DNA of 64,000 nucleotides, from contig JAAOMT010000697.1 in NCBI GenBank assembly GCA_016748015.1, forward strand, positions 124,001 to 188,000. The letters run 5' to 3'. How positions within the stretch are numbered: the first letter of the stretch is position 1; the number at the start of each line of letters is the position of its first letter. The notes beneath the pieces were generated by a model, which was given only the letters and a program-made list of their open reading frames with translations, was not told where the DNA came from and did not search any database. This document shows positions 36,321-47,248 of the stretch, piece by piece. A program made the translations under genes and the position numbers. The stretch is from Geosiphon pyriformis (taxonomy: Eukaryota > Glomeromycota > Glomeromycetes > Archaeosporales > Geosiphonaceae).

Positions 36321-36905
36321 TGGGGAATAAGAGAAGTTGACAAACCCAAGCCAGAGCACAAACAATCTAATCTTTTCAAAACAGCTTCAACTGACATCTT
36401 CAAAGCCACCATTTTGGATTCTAATCTACCCACCTTGGTGGTCAAAACTTTAGAACTACTTGAACTGAGATTAGCAACTAAGTTTGTAACAACAACCAAA
36501 AGAGAGAAAGGAGGAGATGCTAGTGTATTATCCAGAGCCATTTCTGAGTCCAAATTAGATGCAACAGGTGCAAAAACGACCAAAAAAGAGACATAAGATT
36601 TGGATGCCAAAGGCACCAATCCCACAAAGCTCAATTTTTTCATAATGCCCGAAATTTGATCTACCAAGAGCTTCAAAGAGCATTTTAGAGAAGCCAATCA
36701 GTTAACCAAACAGGAATCACCAAGGGAATTAGAAACCAACAAGACAGGTTTTACACCAGAAAACAAACCAATACTAAAAAAATCTGACAAAACTGCACAA
36801 GAGAAAGAACTACTAGCAATCTGGGCCCAAGTTTTTCCACCAAAAGAAACTGGATAAACAATTAGTGCCTGTTTTTTCTTATATATATTGGCCAAACAGA
36901 CCCAA
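36317..36905 (-). pseudogene. LINE-A ORF1, C-terminal part
   Basis: Frames reading ANIYKKKQALIVYPVSFGGK and WAQIASSSF, followed by a coiled-coil-like C-terminus (LVVVTNLVANLSSSSSKVL). Clearly paralogous to LINE-B ORF1 (IYAKQSALVARPVFFGGLFW). The frame meets the 3' LTR of LTR element 1 at 36906. Confidence 0.8.
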
Positions 36906-37881
36906 TATTACTGAAGGTTTTTGGTCTCTTCTTAGCTCTTGTATGTTTGTTGTAATGCTGTTAATTCATGACTATGGAAAGTGTTTGAACCTCTGATAAC
37001 TGAATTTATCTTCAAATTATCTTCTATAATTTGAACTGCTGGGCTTATAAGTGGAATAGCCAATTCTTTGCCAATTACTTTATGTAGTTACATTATAGTA
37101 AACGTCAACTTTTTCCCAAGAATTACTTATCTGGAAGCTTACTAAAAATGTGTAGTTACTTTGCTGTAAAAGTCAACTCTTCTACAGGAATCTTGTCTGT
37201 AGGTTACTCTAATGATTGTAATAAGAAAAGAAAAGAAATATAAAAGAAATATAAAAGAAATAGAATTTTATCAAGAGAAACGTTTTCTATCCAAATCTGA
37301 AGTCACTAACAGTTTACTGAAATTGATAGCTAATTAATTTCGAAATGTTAGTTGGGTTTTGGGGATTTTCCAAGTACAATAATTAAAGAATTTGGTTTTT
37401 CAAATTATTTGATATTTATTTCTTTTTGTGTGTGTAAGAATAGTTCTAAATAATAAATCTAAAGTAAGATACATTTTCTTGAAAAGAGAAGCTCTTCTTT
37501 TATACAACTTGTTGTAACACTATTCTATGAACTTAAACTTTGCTATTTTCTATAATTTCACTAAATTAAAGATACATTTCGGTGAACTATAAGTTATTTC
37601 TGTGAACTATTAGATATTTTGGTAAACTATCAATTATTTCGGCGAATTTCTACAAATTTCGGCAAACTTTTGAATGTTATATATTTTGGGGTATTGCATG
37701 ATTGATCATTGCACTTAGGTTACATTTGTGTTATATACAAATTGGGTTATTAATTAAATGATAATTTCAGACATTTTGCTAATGTAATAAGTGATAATTT
37801 GAAATGATAATATATGCTAATTAATGATAAGAATAAAGATAATTTCATGCTAAATAATATCTCTAATTTTGTCTGGTAATA
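36906..37881 (-). repeat. 3' LTR of LTR element 1
   Basis: About 976 bp, homologous to both LTRs of element 2. The inverted ends TGTTA...TAACA are changed to TATTA at both ends by transitions. Contains TTCGGCGAA-like subrepeats at about 37570-37680. Confidence 0.9.
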
Positions 37882-38569
37882 TAACCTTCTTCTCAAGACT
37901 GAGCTCCATCGAAGTCCAAGTACTGTCTGTAATTTTCAGATAGTAATCCAAAATTATTGAAGAAATTTGGTCTGAAAATTGTTGAAATTTCAGTTCTGTG
38001 AGTTTTCCAATGTATTGAATCTTCAGAGGTTGTAAAATTGGGTTTTGTAGGACGTTTTCATAGGTGTGGAATAGGTCATAAAGTCTAAGAGCAGCTCTTA
38101 GTTTATAATAACTGTTTGTAGGTCTAGCTGTTGTCTTGAATTTGTTGTGGGATTGTTTTTGAATAGATTTTTTTGTGAGGTTTGCTGTTGTAAGTTCCAG
38201 TTTTTGTTCATAGAGTGTTTTTCCAATGTGAAAATATCTATAGATTGAAGGGTATTCAGTGCTTTCCTCATTGAGACACAGTTGAATTTTTTGTTGAATT
38301 GTAGTATTTGGTAGAATACTAATCGAAGTAAGCATTAAGTTTTCTCTTAAAGCAAGCTTTAAAAGTTCTGGCAGGTAAATTCCAGAATAACTTCTTGTGT
38401 TCTTCTTATATGGATAATATTTTCGTGACTTTGGGGCTAAATTTGTAACTACTTCTGTTTGGGTATAATTAATGTGGTTTGTAGTAACAGTAATGGATAA
38501 TTCAGGTATTGTTTTTAAAGCTAATATTAGTTTTTGGAATAATTGTTGAATGTTTTGAGGAATAGTCAT
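37850..38569 (-). CDS. LTR element 1 ORF3, unknown function (env position)
   Basis: Intact 239-aa frame starting MTIPQNIQQLFQKL. It lies after the pol stop at 38692 and runs through the polypurine tract into the 3' LTR. A homologue occupies the same place in element 2 (47229-47936), broken by one stop. Conserved blocks include YFHIGKTLYEQKLEL, ARPTNSYYKLRAALRLYDLF, NPILQPLKIQYIGKLTELKF and ITDSTWTSMELSLE. It is polar, probably helical, and has no signal peptide or membrane segment, so it is not an envelope protein. No Cys/His cluster or enzyme motif seen. It is the only element-1 frame of this length without a stop, although the rest of the element is badly decayed. I do not recognise the family; a gag-like or nucleic-acid-binding role is possible but unsupported. 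Confidence 0.7.
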   Translation of the reverse strand: MTIPQNIQQLFQKLILALKTIPELSITVTTNHINYTQTEVVTNLAPKSRKYYPYKKNTRSYSGIYLPELLKLALRENLMLTSISILPNTTIQQKIQLCLNEESTEYPSIYRYFHIGKTLYEQKLELTTANLTKKSIQKQSHNKFKTTARPTNSYYKLRAALRLYDLFHTYENVLQNPILQPLKIQYIGKLTELKFQQFSDQISSIILDYYLKITDSTWTSMELSLEKKVILPDKIRDII

Positions 38570-38691
38570 TATAAGAGATTTGAAAATAAAAGAAAATTAT
38601 TTTTGGTGTATGGGTTTTTATGTTATTTTTGTTTTGTTTTTGTGAGATTATTTCTAAATTATAAGGAGATAACTATAATAATAAATTTAAA

Positions 38692-40140
38692 TTAAGTATT
38701 TAAGTTGAAAGATTGTTCAATGACAACTATTGGTTCTAAATTTTGGGAAATATCTTCAGGATTGATTAAAGGAGAATGTGTACCAATTTGTGGAATTAAT
38801 GATTCAGGATTGTTTCTGGAATTATAGTGTTTCAAACAATCTCCATGTGCAACTTTTGCTAAGATTTTGTCATCAAGTTTTAGTTTATATGATCTGTTGC
38901 TTAGGACTTCATGGATAAAAAATGTTCCATCCCATTTATGTTCAAATTTTCCACTCCATTGTTTTTCAGCCTTGGTTTGGTGTAAAAGAACTTTATTTCC
39001 AATTTTAAATTCGTTTGTAACTGGTGGCAGTTTGTTGTCATGTCTTTCTTTTTGTTGGGCTTGTGAATTTTCAATATGGGTGGCTGCTATATATCTTTTT
39101 TCTTCTAAAGTACTGAGAAGAGTATAAGCTCTTCACTAAAGTGTTTCTTGTAAGTTTTCTTCTGTGATTGGTTGTACTGGATATGTTTCCATTGTGAATT
39201 CAATTGGTAGTTTTGCTGTTCTTCCATAAGTAAGGTCAAATAGTGTGTGTTTTGTTGTATCTTGTTTTAGTGTTCTATATGCTAGTAACACTGATGAAAT
39301 AAAGATATCCCATTCCTGTTCAAAATCTGTTAAGACTTTGGCTAGTGATTTACACAATGTTCTGTTGAAATGTTTCACTAATTTATTTGTCTGTAGATGG
39401 TAGAGCGAAGATAAAGGTCTTTTGACATTAAATCATTCACAAATTTTTTGTATCAGGTTGTTCACAAAATGTGTTTCTTGATCTAATAAAAGTTTTATTA
39501 GGCATCTATGTCTACAAATAATGTCTTTGTAAATGAAGTTTGCTACTGATTTTGCATCTGCTTGTTAAATGACTCTGGCTTTGGGCCATTTGATAAGATA
39601 ATCTACAACTACTGTAATATAATGATTTCCTTGGTTTGTAATAGGTAGTGGTCCGACTAAATTGATACCAACTTGGTCAAAAAACTATCCAACTTTGATT
39701 GGATTTAAAGGTTCAGTAGGGTGTGTTCCTCTTTTTCTTTGACAACTTTCACAAGATTCAATATATTGATGTATGTCTCTTTTCATTTAGAGCCAAAAAT
39801 AGTATTCTAGTGTTCTTTGGATGGTGTTGTCTTTTCCAAAGTGTGCTAATAACGAATCTGAATGCATGTTGTATAATATAGTCTCTTTTTCATGTTCTTG
39901 TATTAATCTGAGTGGTTTGTCTAGGTTTTTAAAATTTTGATGATAAATAATGTTGTTGTGTAGGAAATATTGTTTGGCTTGTTGTTGTAATTGATGGTTT
40001 TCATCTGAAAACCAATCTGTTGGGATTGTTAATGTCTTCAAATACTGTTTGAGATTGTTGTAGTCTTTTGAATTCATTGTTTGTTGGTTGTTAGGTTTGA
40101 GTGTTAATTTGTGTTTTCTAATCTTGTCTCATTCTGGAGA
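38692..40140 (-). pseudogene. LTR element 1 integrase and pol C-terminus
   Basis: Broken frames. NSKDYNNLKQYLKTLTIPTD and the zinc-binding-type region lie at 40077-39787; the core region carries many stops; MKHFNRTLCKSLAKVLTDFE lies at 39378-39136. Before the last block the frame reads QTNKLVKHFNR, where gypsy integrases normally have the catalytic Glu (QTNG..ER.N), so the active site looks lost. The pol frame ends at a TAA at 38692-38694. Confidence 0.8.
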
Positions 40141-41400
40141 GACAGTCAACATTGGTGTGGAGTTTTCCTGGTTTGTGATGTACTATATATTGGTAGTTGG
40201 CTAAAAATCCTGTCCATTAGATTTGTTTTGTGTTTAGCTGAGTGTTTTTGTTCTGAAGCCATTTGAGTCCAATATTATCAGTAATAATATCGAATTCTTT
40301 GGGTCTGAGGTAAAGATTGAAGTGATGTAGGACCCAGATTACAGCTGCAGTTTCTAATTCTGTTGCAGGATAGTTTTTTTTGGCTGGTTTCAATGTTCTG
40401 TTAGTATAAGCAATTACTTGCTCATTTCCATTGTTATCTAACTGTAATATGATGGTACCAAAGACAGTATAAGAGGCATCTGTTGCTAATTGGAATCAGT
40501 TACTAAAATCTGAGTAGGTGAGAATTGAAGCTGTCATTAGTTTTTCTTTGAGAATTTCAAATGCATTTTGGTGTTCAGCAGTCCATTTGTATTCAACGTT
40601 TTTGGTGGTAAGCTGGTTGAGAGGTTTTGTGATTTCTGAGAATTCTTTAATAAACTTCTGATAGTAGGAGGCTAACTCTATAAATCCTCTTAGTTCTGTA
40701 GTGTTCTAAAGAGTTTTGAAGTTTTTGACAGTGCTGATTTTTCCAGGGTCTGGTTTGATTTCATCTTTACTAACAATATAACCAAGGAAGGCCAAGCTTG
40801 TTTTTCCAAAGTAGCATTTTTCGATGTTGAGTTTTAGTTCTGCTTTTCGTAATCGTTGAAAAACTTTTCACAGGTGTTTTAAGTATAATTCGAACGATGG
40901 AGAATAAACATTAGTATCGTTAAGATAAATGACTACTGACTTCCAAAGGAGTCTTTTGTACACAATATCCATTAATCTCTGAAATGTTGCTGGTGCATTG
41001 CATAATCCAAAAGGCATTACATTGAATTCATAATTTCTTTTTTGGGTTGTAAAGGCTGTTTTGGGACGATCTTTGGGGTCCATGGCAACTTGCCAATATC
41101 CGCTTTCTAAATCTAGTGTTAAAAAGTATTTGGCCTTTCCAAGAGCATCCAACATATCATTAATTTGGGGAAGGGGATAGGCATCTCCAATGATAACACT
41201 GTTGAATTGTCAATAATCAACACAAAATTGTATCTTTCCATTTTTCTTTTTAACTAAGACCACAGGTGAAACCCATGGACTCATTGATGGTTGAATAAGC
41301 CCATTGTTGAGCATCCATTGTACTTCTTCACAAATAAATTAGTGACTTTCTGGAGCAACTTAGTAGACTTGTTGTTACCTTGGTTTGGCATCTCCTGTAT
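40140..41400 (-). pseudogene. LTR element 1 reverse transcriptase and RNase H
   Basis: RT block at 41155-40868: MLDALGKAKYFLTLDLESGY, then MPFGLCNAPATFQRLMD and VVIYLNDTNVY. The YxDD box is changed to YLND by one transition. Upstream the WVSPVVLVKKKNGK-type motif is recognisable. RNase H fragments follow to about 40140. Several stops. Confidence 0.85.
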
Positions 41401-41728
41401 AGATTTGGTGTTGAACCAAATTGGTTCTTCCTAAGTCATTGTTGTTTTTGGCAAAGATATCGGCAAATTCTGCAATTAGCTCTTTGAGCTGGCTCTGTTG
41501 TTGTGGTTCAAGTTGTCTCATGTTGATTTGAGATAGTTTTTCTATGACAACATGGTAATTTTTAGAGCTGAGGTTTGGGTTGATTTTTGGTAGTGAATGT
41601 CCAATAATTTTAGAGAAATCGGGAACTGTTTGGGGTAATTCTTGTTAAAAGATATTACTGTGAATAACTCCAATTTCTAAGTTATTTAATAAAACTATGG
41701 GGTAATTATTGGGGTTGTAAAAAGTAAC

Positions 41729-42240
41729 TCAGACTTTCTTTGTTCCTTCTGGAATGTAAATATTTGGGATTGAAATATTATGTTCCAAGCAAATTCGTTC
41801 ATTGGACTCAAAAATTTGTTGGGTGGTTGTTGGCTTTGGGCAGGTATAGATTTCAGGATGTTCTCCAAAAGATGAAATAGTGATTGGTTGGGGAAGGTGT
41901 AAAATCTGGTAAGACTTATTCTGTTTATTGAGAGCTATGTTTACTGGAACTGTAAATTGTCCAATTGAACCAAAACCTTGTATTTCTTTTTTGCTTTTTT
42001 CCAATTGTTCTCTTTGATTGACTAACTGTAAACCTGAAATGTTGATTAAGGGTAAATAGATGGCTTGAGCAATTTTTTCAGCATGTTCAATTTTGAAAGG
42101 TTTATTGGTTTCATTTTGGAGTATTACTGTTATGTCACCAGTATATCCAGCATCAATTATTCTTCCTTTGACATTAATTCCTTTGCTTGTCAAAGAGGAC
42201 CGGAAGGCAATTTGAACTATTGCTTCTAACAGGATTTTGA
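41729..42240 (-). pseudogene. LTR element 1 dUTPase-like domain
   Basis: Frame MTSKGINVKGRIIDAGYTGD, then ITVILQN and FKIEHAEKIAQAIYLPL, followed by a 70-aa tail. The pattern (R-S before LTSKGI, ID.GY.GDI..ILQN, E.IAQ.I) corresponds to motifs II, III and IV of trimeric dUTPases. The Asp of motif III is present. It lies between the protease position and RT, as in element 2. Confidence 0.7.
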
Positions 42241-43348
42241 GGGCAATTTTGAGATTGATTTTTGTGAGAAATTTGGGTTTGAGAACAAGAGTATCCTTGT
42301 CTGAATATCTTAGGTCATATTCAGCATCAATTTCATGTGCTTTTTCAGGTTTTATTCCTTGTCCGTTGTTGTTGAAGTATTTGAGTTGTAAAGCAGGCTG
42401 ATTTTTAATGAGATAGATGGGTGTTGCTTCAATTTCTTCTGTTGCTTCAGATTCTCCAAATCCAATTTTGTTTTAATTGTTTTCATTGGGCAGGGAAATG
42501 CTAAGAGCATAGCATTTAGAGCACCATTGCTCATTGCAAGGCATTATGCATTCTTCACACAATTTAATGTTTATTTGCTTTAGCTATTGGGCTTGAGCTT
42601 CTTTAGTCGGGTAGGTGTGATTTGTGATTTGATAGTACACTTTTACTTCATCTTCATAATCGAATTCAGCTAATTCCAAGGTATATTCAATATATTCAGC
42701 TTCTTTCATTTGAAAAACATCTTCTTTGGTTCCTTCATCAATTAAGATCATGGCAAGTTCATAGATTATTTCAGTGTCATGGGGGTAGTAATAAAGTTTG
42801 TTGAGGGCACTGTTGTAAGTGGCATTGAAAGGTGTTCCACGTTTTACTTTTTCTGCAATAGAAAGAGCATATTGACAAGTTTGATTGCAGACTTCTCCTC
42901 TAAAGACAATGTCAATCCAATCACATTCGTTAGGAAGCTGCTTTCTACAAGTAAGACAGGGTGTTCCATCTCATTTTCTGCTCCTTTTAATCAAATGGCC
43001 CCATTGTTCTCAATGGCAGGCATTGCAAAAGTAACAAGTATGACTTCCATATTCTTCTTCCGGTGAGATGCAGGCTCTCATTGAGGAGAGTTTCTTGTGA
43101 CAGTCCTTGTATTTGAGTAGAATGTAAGAGTGTTGTTTCTTTGGTTCTGGTTTAAAATATGGGATGTTCTATCCAGAGGTTTCTGGTTTTTCTGGATATG
43201 AGTTTGTTGTAAAATACATTTGCTTAGTTTCTTTAGCCCAGTTAGATGTTGATTCAAGTGCCATAAATGTTTTGACTATAGGCTTTTCTTTCTCTTTTTC
43301 AAATTCGAAGACAGGGGCTTTCTCTGATTATTTGTTGAATGTACCACA
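42241..43348 (-). pseudogene. LTR element 1 protease-RT linker, truncated upstream
   Basis: Homologous to about 51660-52715 of element 2 and contains Cys/His-rich fragments (C..C and H..C pairs around 42540-43080). No intact frame. At 43348 homology to element 2 ends and the LINE-A ORF1 sequence begins. Confidence 0.7.
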
Positions 43349-43754
43349 CACATATGTCTTTGTTTATGTCTTTCTTGAAATTATATCATCTACTATATTG
43401 TCAGCCTCAGAGTCATTGGAATCTATGTAACTCATTTCTTCTACCACCATGTTGTTCATGTTTTCCAAGTCAAACACCCCACTAATACTAGCATCTTTGC
43501 TTTTTACTTCACTTTCCTAAGACACCTTGCATTTCAGATTACTAGTATGCAGAATGCTACTAGGAATAAGACCAGCCAACAAATCTACCACACCACCAGG
43601 AATACCAGAATTTTTAGACTTCTTGTACAAAAAGCCACAAGAGTACATGTTTTTAATATGTGCCTTTTTTTTATTACTAGACCAGATCCCCAACTCAACT
43701 AAAGCGGAATTAAAATCACTAGCAAAAGAGCTCACCAGTTTTATTGCAACAAAA
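43349..43754 (-). pseudogene. LINE-A ORF1, N-terminal part
   Basis: Minus-strand frame SSFASDFNSALVELGIWSSN, then KKSKNSGIPGGVVDLLAGLI and SILHTSNLKCKVS, with stops, ending at TKTYVC near the junction. It is like the N-terminus of LINE ORF1 proteins I associate with Rhizophagus (from memory). The expected initiator Met near 43754 reads Ile (ATA), a G-to-A change. This is the 5' portion of the LINE whose remainder is at 31501-36905; the ORF1 middle is missing. Confidence 0.7.
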
Positions 43755-43789
43755 GAAAAAAATAATTAGAAAGAAAACAAGGGAAAAAG

Positions 43790-45350
43790 GAAAAAGCCTA
43801 ATTAAACTTTGACAAAATTTTGCTCTCATTGTGGTTAGGGAATTGACAAGAGAAAAAAGTTTTTTCGATTAATCAATATATTATTATTTTTAACCATATT
43901 ACTTATTTATTTAGCAGTTTTATTTGTACTTATGTTTTTTATTAACAATATTATTTAAAATATCTTTATTATTTTTATTTTTTATTTTAAAACAATCTTT
44001 TTTTTTTTCAAAAATAACAATTTTTTTTTATTTATAAAACACACTTTTTTCAATTTAACATATAAAACAAAAAGAATATTAACCAATTTTATTATCAAAA
44101 AGACCAAAATACTAATAAGTTTAACAATAAATCTAATTAACAAAATTATTTAACTAGTTTAAATTGCAAAAAAACTAACTTAAAATCAATTATAAAATTA
44201 ATAACAATAGCAATAACAAAAAAATTAAAAAAATAACAGTTTTAATATATAATCTGAATTTAATAAAGCAAAATTCAAAAATTTTAAAGCCAATTATAAT
44301 TTAAAACCAATATTTAAAACAATAATAATATTTAAAAATTTTATGAATTATTATTTGTTTTGTTAAAAACTACTTATTTTTAACTAATATACTTAATATT
44401 AACTTAATATTATTAATAATATTAATTAAAAAAAAACACTAAAATTACAATATTATTATTAAAATTTTTGGTTATTTTTAAAGATATTATTAATATTATT
44501 TTTGTTGTTAATTTTATTATTAATAAAGTTAAAAAATTTTTAATAAGTTAATTAATTTTTAAAGTATTTTTTTATATTTTAAATTATTATTGCTGTTAAA
44601 CTTATAATAAAATAGCTAATTTTGTGTTAATTATTTTGTGTAATTACTTTGTAATAAAAATTAACTCTTTTGTAAAAAAATTTATTTGTAAATATTTTAA
44701 TAATACATAATTATTTTGTTATAAAAACCAATTTTTTTATAAAAAATATTGACCATAGATTATTTAATAATATAAAAAAGAAAAAAAATTAAATTAAATT
44801 AAAAAATATATAAAAAAAATAATTTTTGATTTAAGTTTAAAATATTAATTAAAATTTTAAATTTTAAACAAAAATAATTAAAAAAAAAGGTTGGTTTTTT
44901 AAAATAAATTTATTGATTTATAATAGCTAAATTATTTGCTAAAAAAACTTTTTTTTTATATAATTTATTGTAGTATTATTTTATAATTTTGTATTTTTTT
45001 TTTAATATTTTGGCAAATTAAGATATATTTTAGTAAATTGCAAATTATTTTTATAAATTATTAATTATTTTGGTGAATTGTTAAATATTTTAAATTTTTA
45101 AATATTTTGTTAAATTTCTAAATATTTTAACAAAATTTTAAATATTATATAATTTAAAATATTATTTAATCTAATTATTATAATTAATTATATTTATATA
45201 TTATACAAATAAAATTAAATACATAATATATGTATTTAAATAAAAAAAACTTCTTTCTCTCTTTTGTCTAAAATTTCCAAAAAGAATTAAGTTTTTTTTC
45301 TAAAAGAAGTTTTTACAATTTAGTACAATAAATCTAAACTTTTTTTGCTT
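43790..45350. other. Extremely AT-rich spacer between divergent LINEs
   Basis: About 1.5 kb of almost pure A/T with hardly any CpG and no frame longer than a few dozen codons. It separates the 5' ends of LINE-A (minus) and LINE-B (plus). Phrases such as aattactttgtaataaaaattaactctt (44641-44668) and the wobbling ttttggtgaattgttaaa units near 45010-45120 resemble badly mutated LTR sequence (compare 37080-37110 and 37570-37680), so it may be a fossil LTR. Confidence 0.6.
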
Positions 45351-45423
45351 GATTACAAAGCCACTATTGGCTATAGTATTGCTGTGATAAAGAAGTTTGC
45401 TAAAAGCTTTGGTCTTGTTAATA

Positions 45424-46256
45424 ATGGAAAAGACATTAAAAGGGATGTTGAAAAAGAAAGGTGGTGTTTTGAAGAATGATACTTTTAGTAAATTGGTCTT
45501 GTTTAGAAAAGCTGTTGGTAGTTCTTAGAAGTCTGAGGCTGGTAATATTACTGAATCTAATAGTGTTAATATAAAGGAGGAGTGTTTGGTAGAGGAAACC
45601 AGTGTGGATTATGGTAAAAGAAGTTTGTTTATAGAAGGTAATTCTAGCCAAACACCAAAGGATCCAAGATTGGTCACCAAAAAAGCCCTGGACATGTTAT
45701 TAGAAAAAATCAACTTTTTGAATAATGATGATAATAATGACATTTTTTTGAATATTCCTGTAGTTCTCTCTCCCTCTTTGAAGAATTTGGTCAATGTTTC
45801 TGTTTGGAAATCTTTTGCTATGAATATTGAGCTTGATAAGATGGCCAGAAAATCTTTTCAAGAAAAGCTGGTGGTGGTCAGAAAATTATTTTCAAAAGTC
45901 AATGGTTTTGAAGGAGTCTTTACTCTCTCAAAATTCTCAGAAATCATCTGTGCTTTCTTTACTTCTGAATCTAGTTTGGCACAGACTATAGAAAAGATAA
46001 GAGCAGCAAATATTTTGGTAAATACTGATTTCAAAAAATCAACTAGTCATTCAGATCAGACTGTGGTGGTAAAAAAAATTCCAGTTAAAATATTGGCTAA
46101 GGCTATGCACACTGCACTATCTAAGTTTGGAATAATTAAGTCAATTAAAATGCAATTGGTGGGACTGTGGCAGAAAGCAGTAGTGAAATTTAAGCAATCA
46201 AATTATGCTGATTTGGTTGCAGCTGAATAATTTATCTTAATTAGGAAGAATGCCAT
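45424..46256 (+). pseudogene. LINE-B ORF1, N-terminal part
   Basis: Starts ATG at 45424 (MEKTLKGMLKKKGGVL) and reads to 46230 with one in-frame TAG at 45526-45528, then a TAA at 46228-46230. It includes IPVVLSPSLKNLVNVSVWKS and ALSKFGIIKSIKMQLVGLWQ, the latter like an RRM-type segment. The frame is cut at 46257 by the LTR of element 2 and resumes at 56145. Confidence 0.85.
46253..46256 (+). repeat. Target-site duplication CCAT, left copy
   Basis: CCAT directly before the LTR. The matching CCAT is at 56145-56148. Removing the element and one copy restores a continuous LINE-B ORF1 frame across the site. Confidence 0.75.
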
Positions 46257-47248
46257 TGTTACTAGAGATTTTTGGTCTCTTTTCTTGAATGTTGTAAATG
46301 TCTGTTGGTTGCAAATTCACGTTTTTTAGAAGTAGTTGAACCTCCAATAACTGAATTTATCTTCAAATTATCTTCTATAATTTGAACTTGCTGGGCTTAT
46401 AAGTGGAATGGCCAATTCCTTGCCAGTTACTTTATGTAGTTATATTGTAGTAAATGTCAACTCTTTCCCAGGAATTGCTTGTTTAGAAGCTCACTAAAAA
46501 TGTGTAGTTACTTTGCTGTGAAAGTCAACTCTTCTACAGGAATCTTATCTGTAGGCTATCCTAATGATTATAATAAGAAAATAAAAGAAAAGTAAAAAAA
46601 AAGTAAAAAAAATTAAATTCTGTCAAGGGAAACGTTTTCTATCCAGACTTGGAGTCACTAACAGTTTACTGAAATTGGTAGCTAATCAATTTCAAAACGT
46701 TAGTTGGGTTTTGGGGATTTTCCAAGTGCAATAATTAAAAAATTTGGTTTTTCAAATTATTTGATATTTATTTCTTTTTGTGTGTATAGAAATGGTTCTA
46801 AGTGATAAATCTAAAGTAAGATACATTTTTTTGAAGAGAAAAGCTCTTTTTTTATACAACTTGTTGTAGTACTAATCTATGAACTTGCACTTTTTCTTTT
46901 TGCTCAAATTTCGGCAAACTAAAGATACATTTTGATGGATTACAAGTTATTTTACTAAATTATTAATTAATTTGGGTGAACTATTCATAATTTCGGCGAA
47001 TTTCTATAAATTTTGGCGAATTTTTTATAAATTTTGGCGAATTTCTGAATGTTACAAAGTTCAGGGTATTGTGTAATTTGATCATTCTACTTTTTGTTAT
47101 ACTAATTGAATTATTTAATTGAATCGTGATATGTGATAATTGATTAAATAATAAATGATAATTTGAAATGATATTAATATACTAATTAATTATAGGAATT
47201 ATAAGAGTAATTTCATGCTAATTAATAGCTAAAATTCTACTGATAACA
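46257..47248 (-). repeat. 3' LTR of LTR element 2
   Basis: 992 bp with inverted ends TGTTA...TAACA in element orientation. It differs from the 5' LTR (980 bp) mostly by transitions, for example cacgttttt/cacattttc and acctccaat/accttcaat. Contains TTCGGCGAA-type subrepeats at about 46910-47045. Confidence 0.95.

Larger units (their letters stand above)
31501..36905 (-). mobile_element. LINE-A (non-LTR retrotransposon), 3' part
   Basis: Decayed LINE read on the minus strand. Order from its 5' side: ORF1 C-terminal part, endonuclease, reverse transcriptase, RNase H, Zn-finger-like region, 3' UTR and an A-rich tail at about 31501-31525 (AAATAAAAAAAAATAAAAAA on the minus strand). The 3' UTR aligns with that of LINE-B (both have CTGGTCACATGTAGAAA and TAGGTAGTG.TTGGAC). 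The 5' part continues at 43349-43754 beyond an inserted LTR element. Many stops and frameshifts make it inactive. Confidence 0.9.
36906..43348 (-). mobile_element. LTR element 1, Ty3/gypsy-like, 5' truncated
   Basis: Minus-strand LTR retrotransposon inserted in LINE-A ORF1. It has a 3' LTR (36906-37881), ORF3, integrase, RNase H, RT and the dUTPase-like region, and stops abruptly near 43348 at a position equal to about 52715 of element 2. Gag, most of the protease and the 5' LTR are missing. The pol frames are broken. The dUTPase and RT frames share one phase and run on from the upstream region without the shift seen in element 2. Confidence 0.9.

Noticed and set aside
37850-38569. ORF3 as a retroviral-type envelope protein
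   Set aside because: It is in the env position but has no signal peptide, no transmembrane segment and no fusion-type motif.
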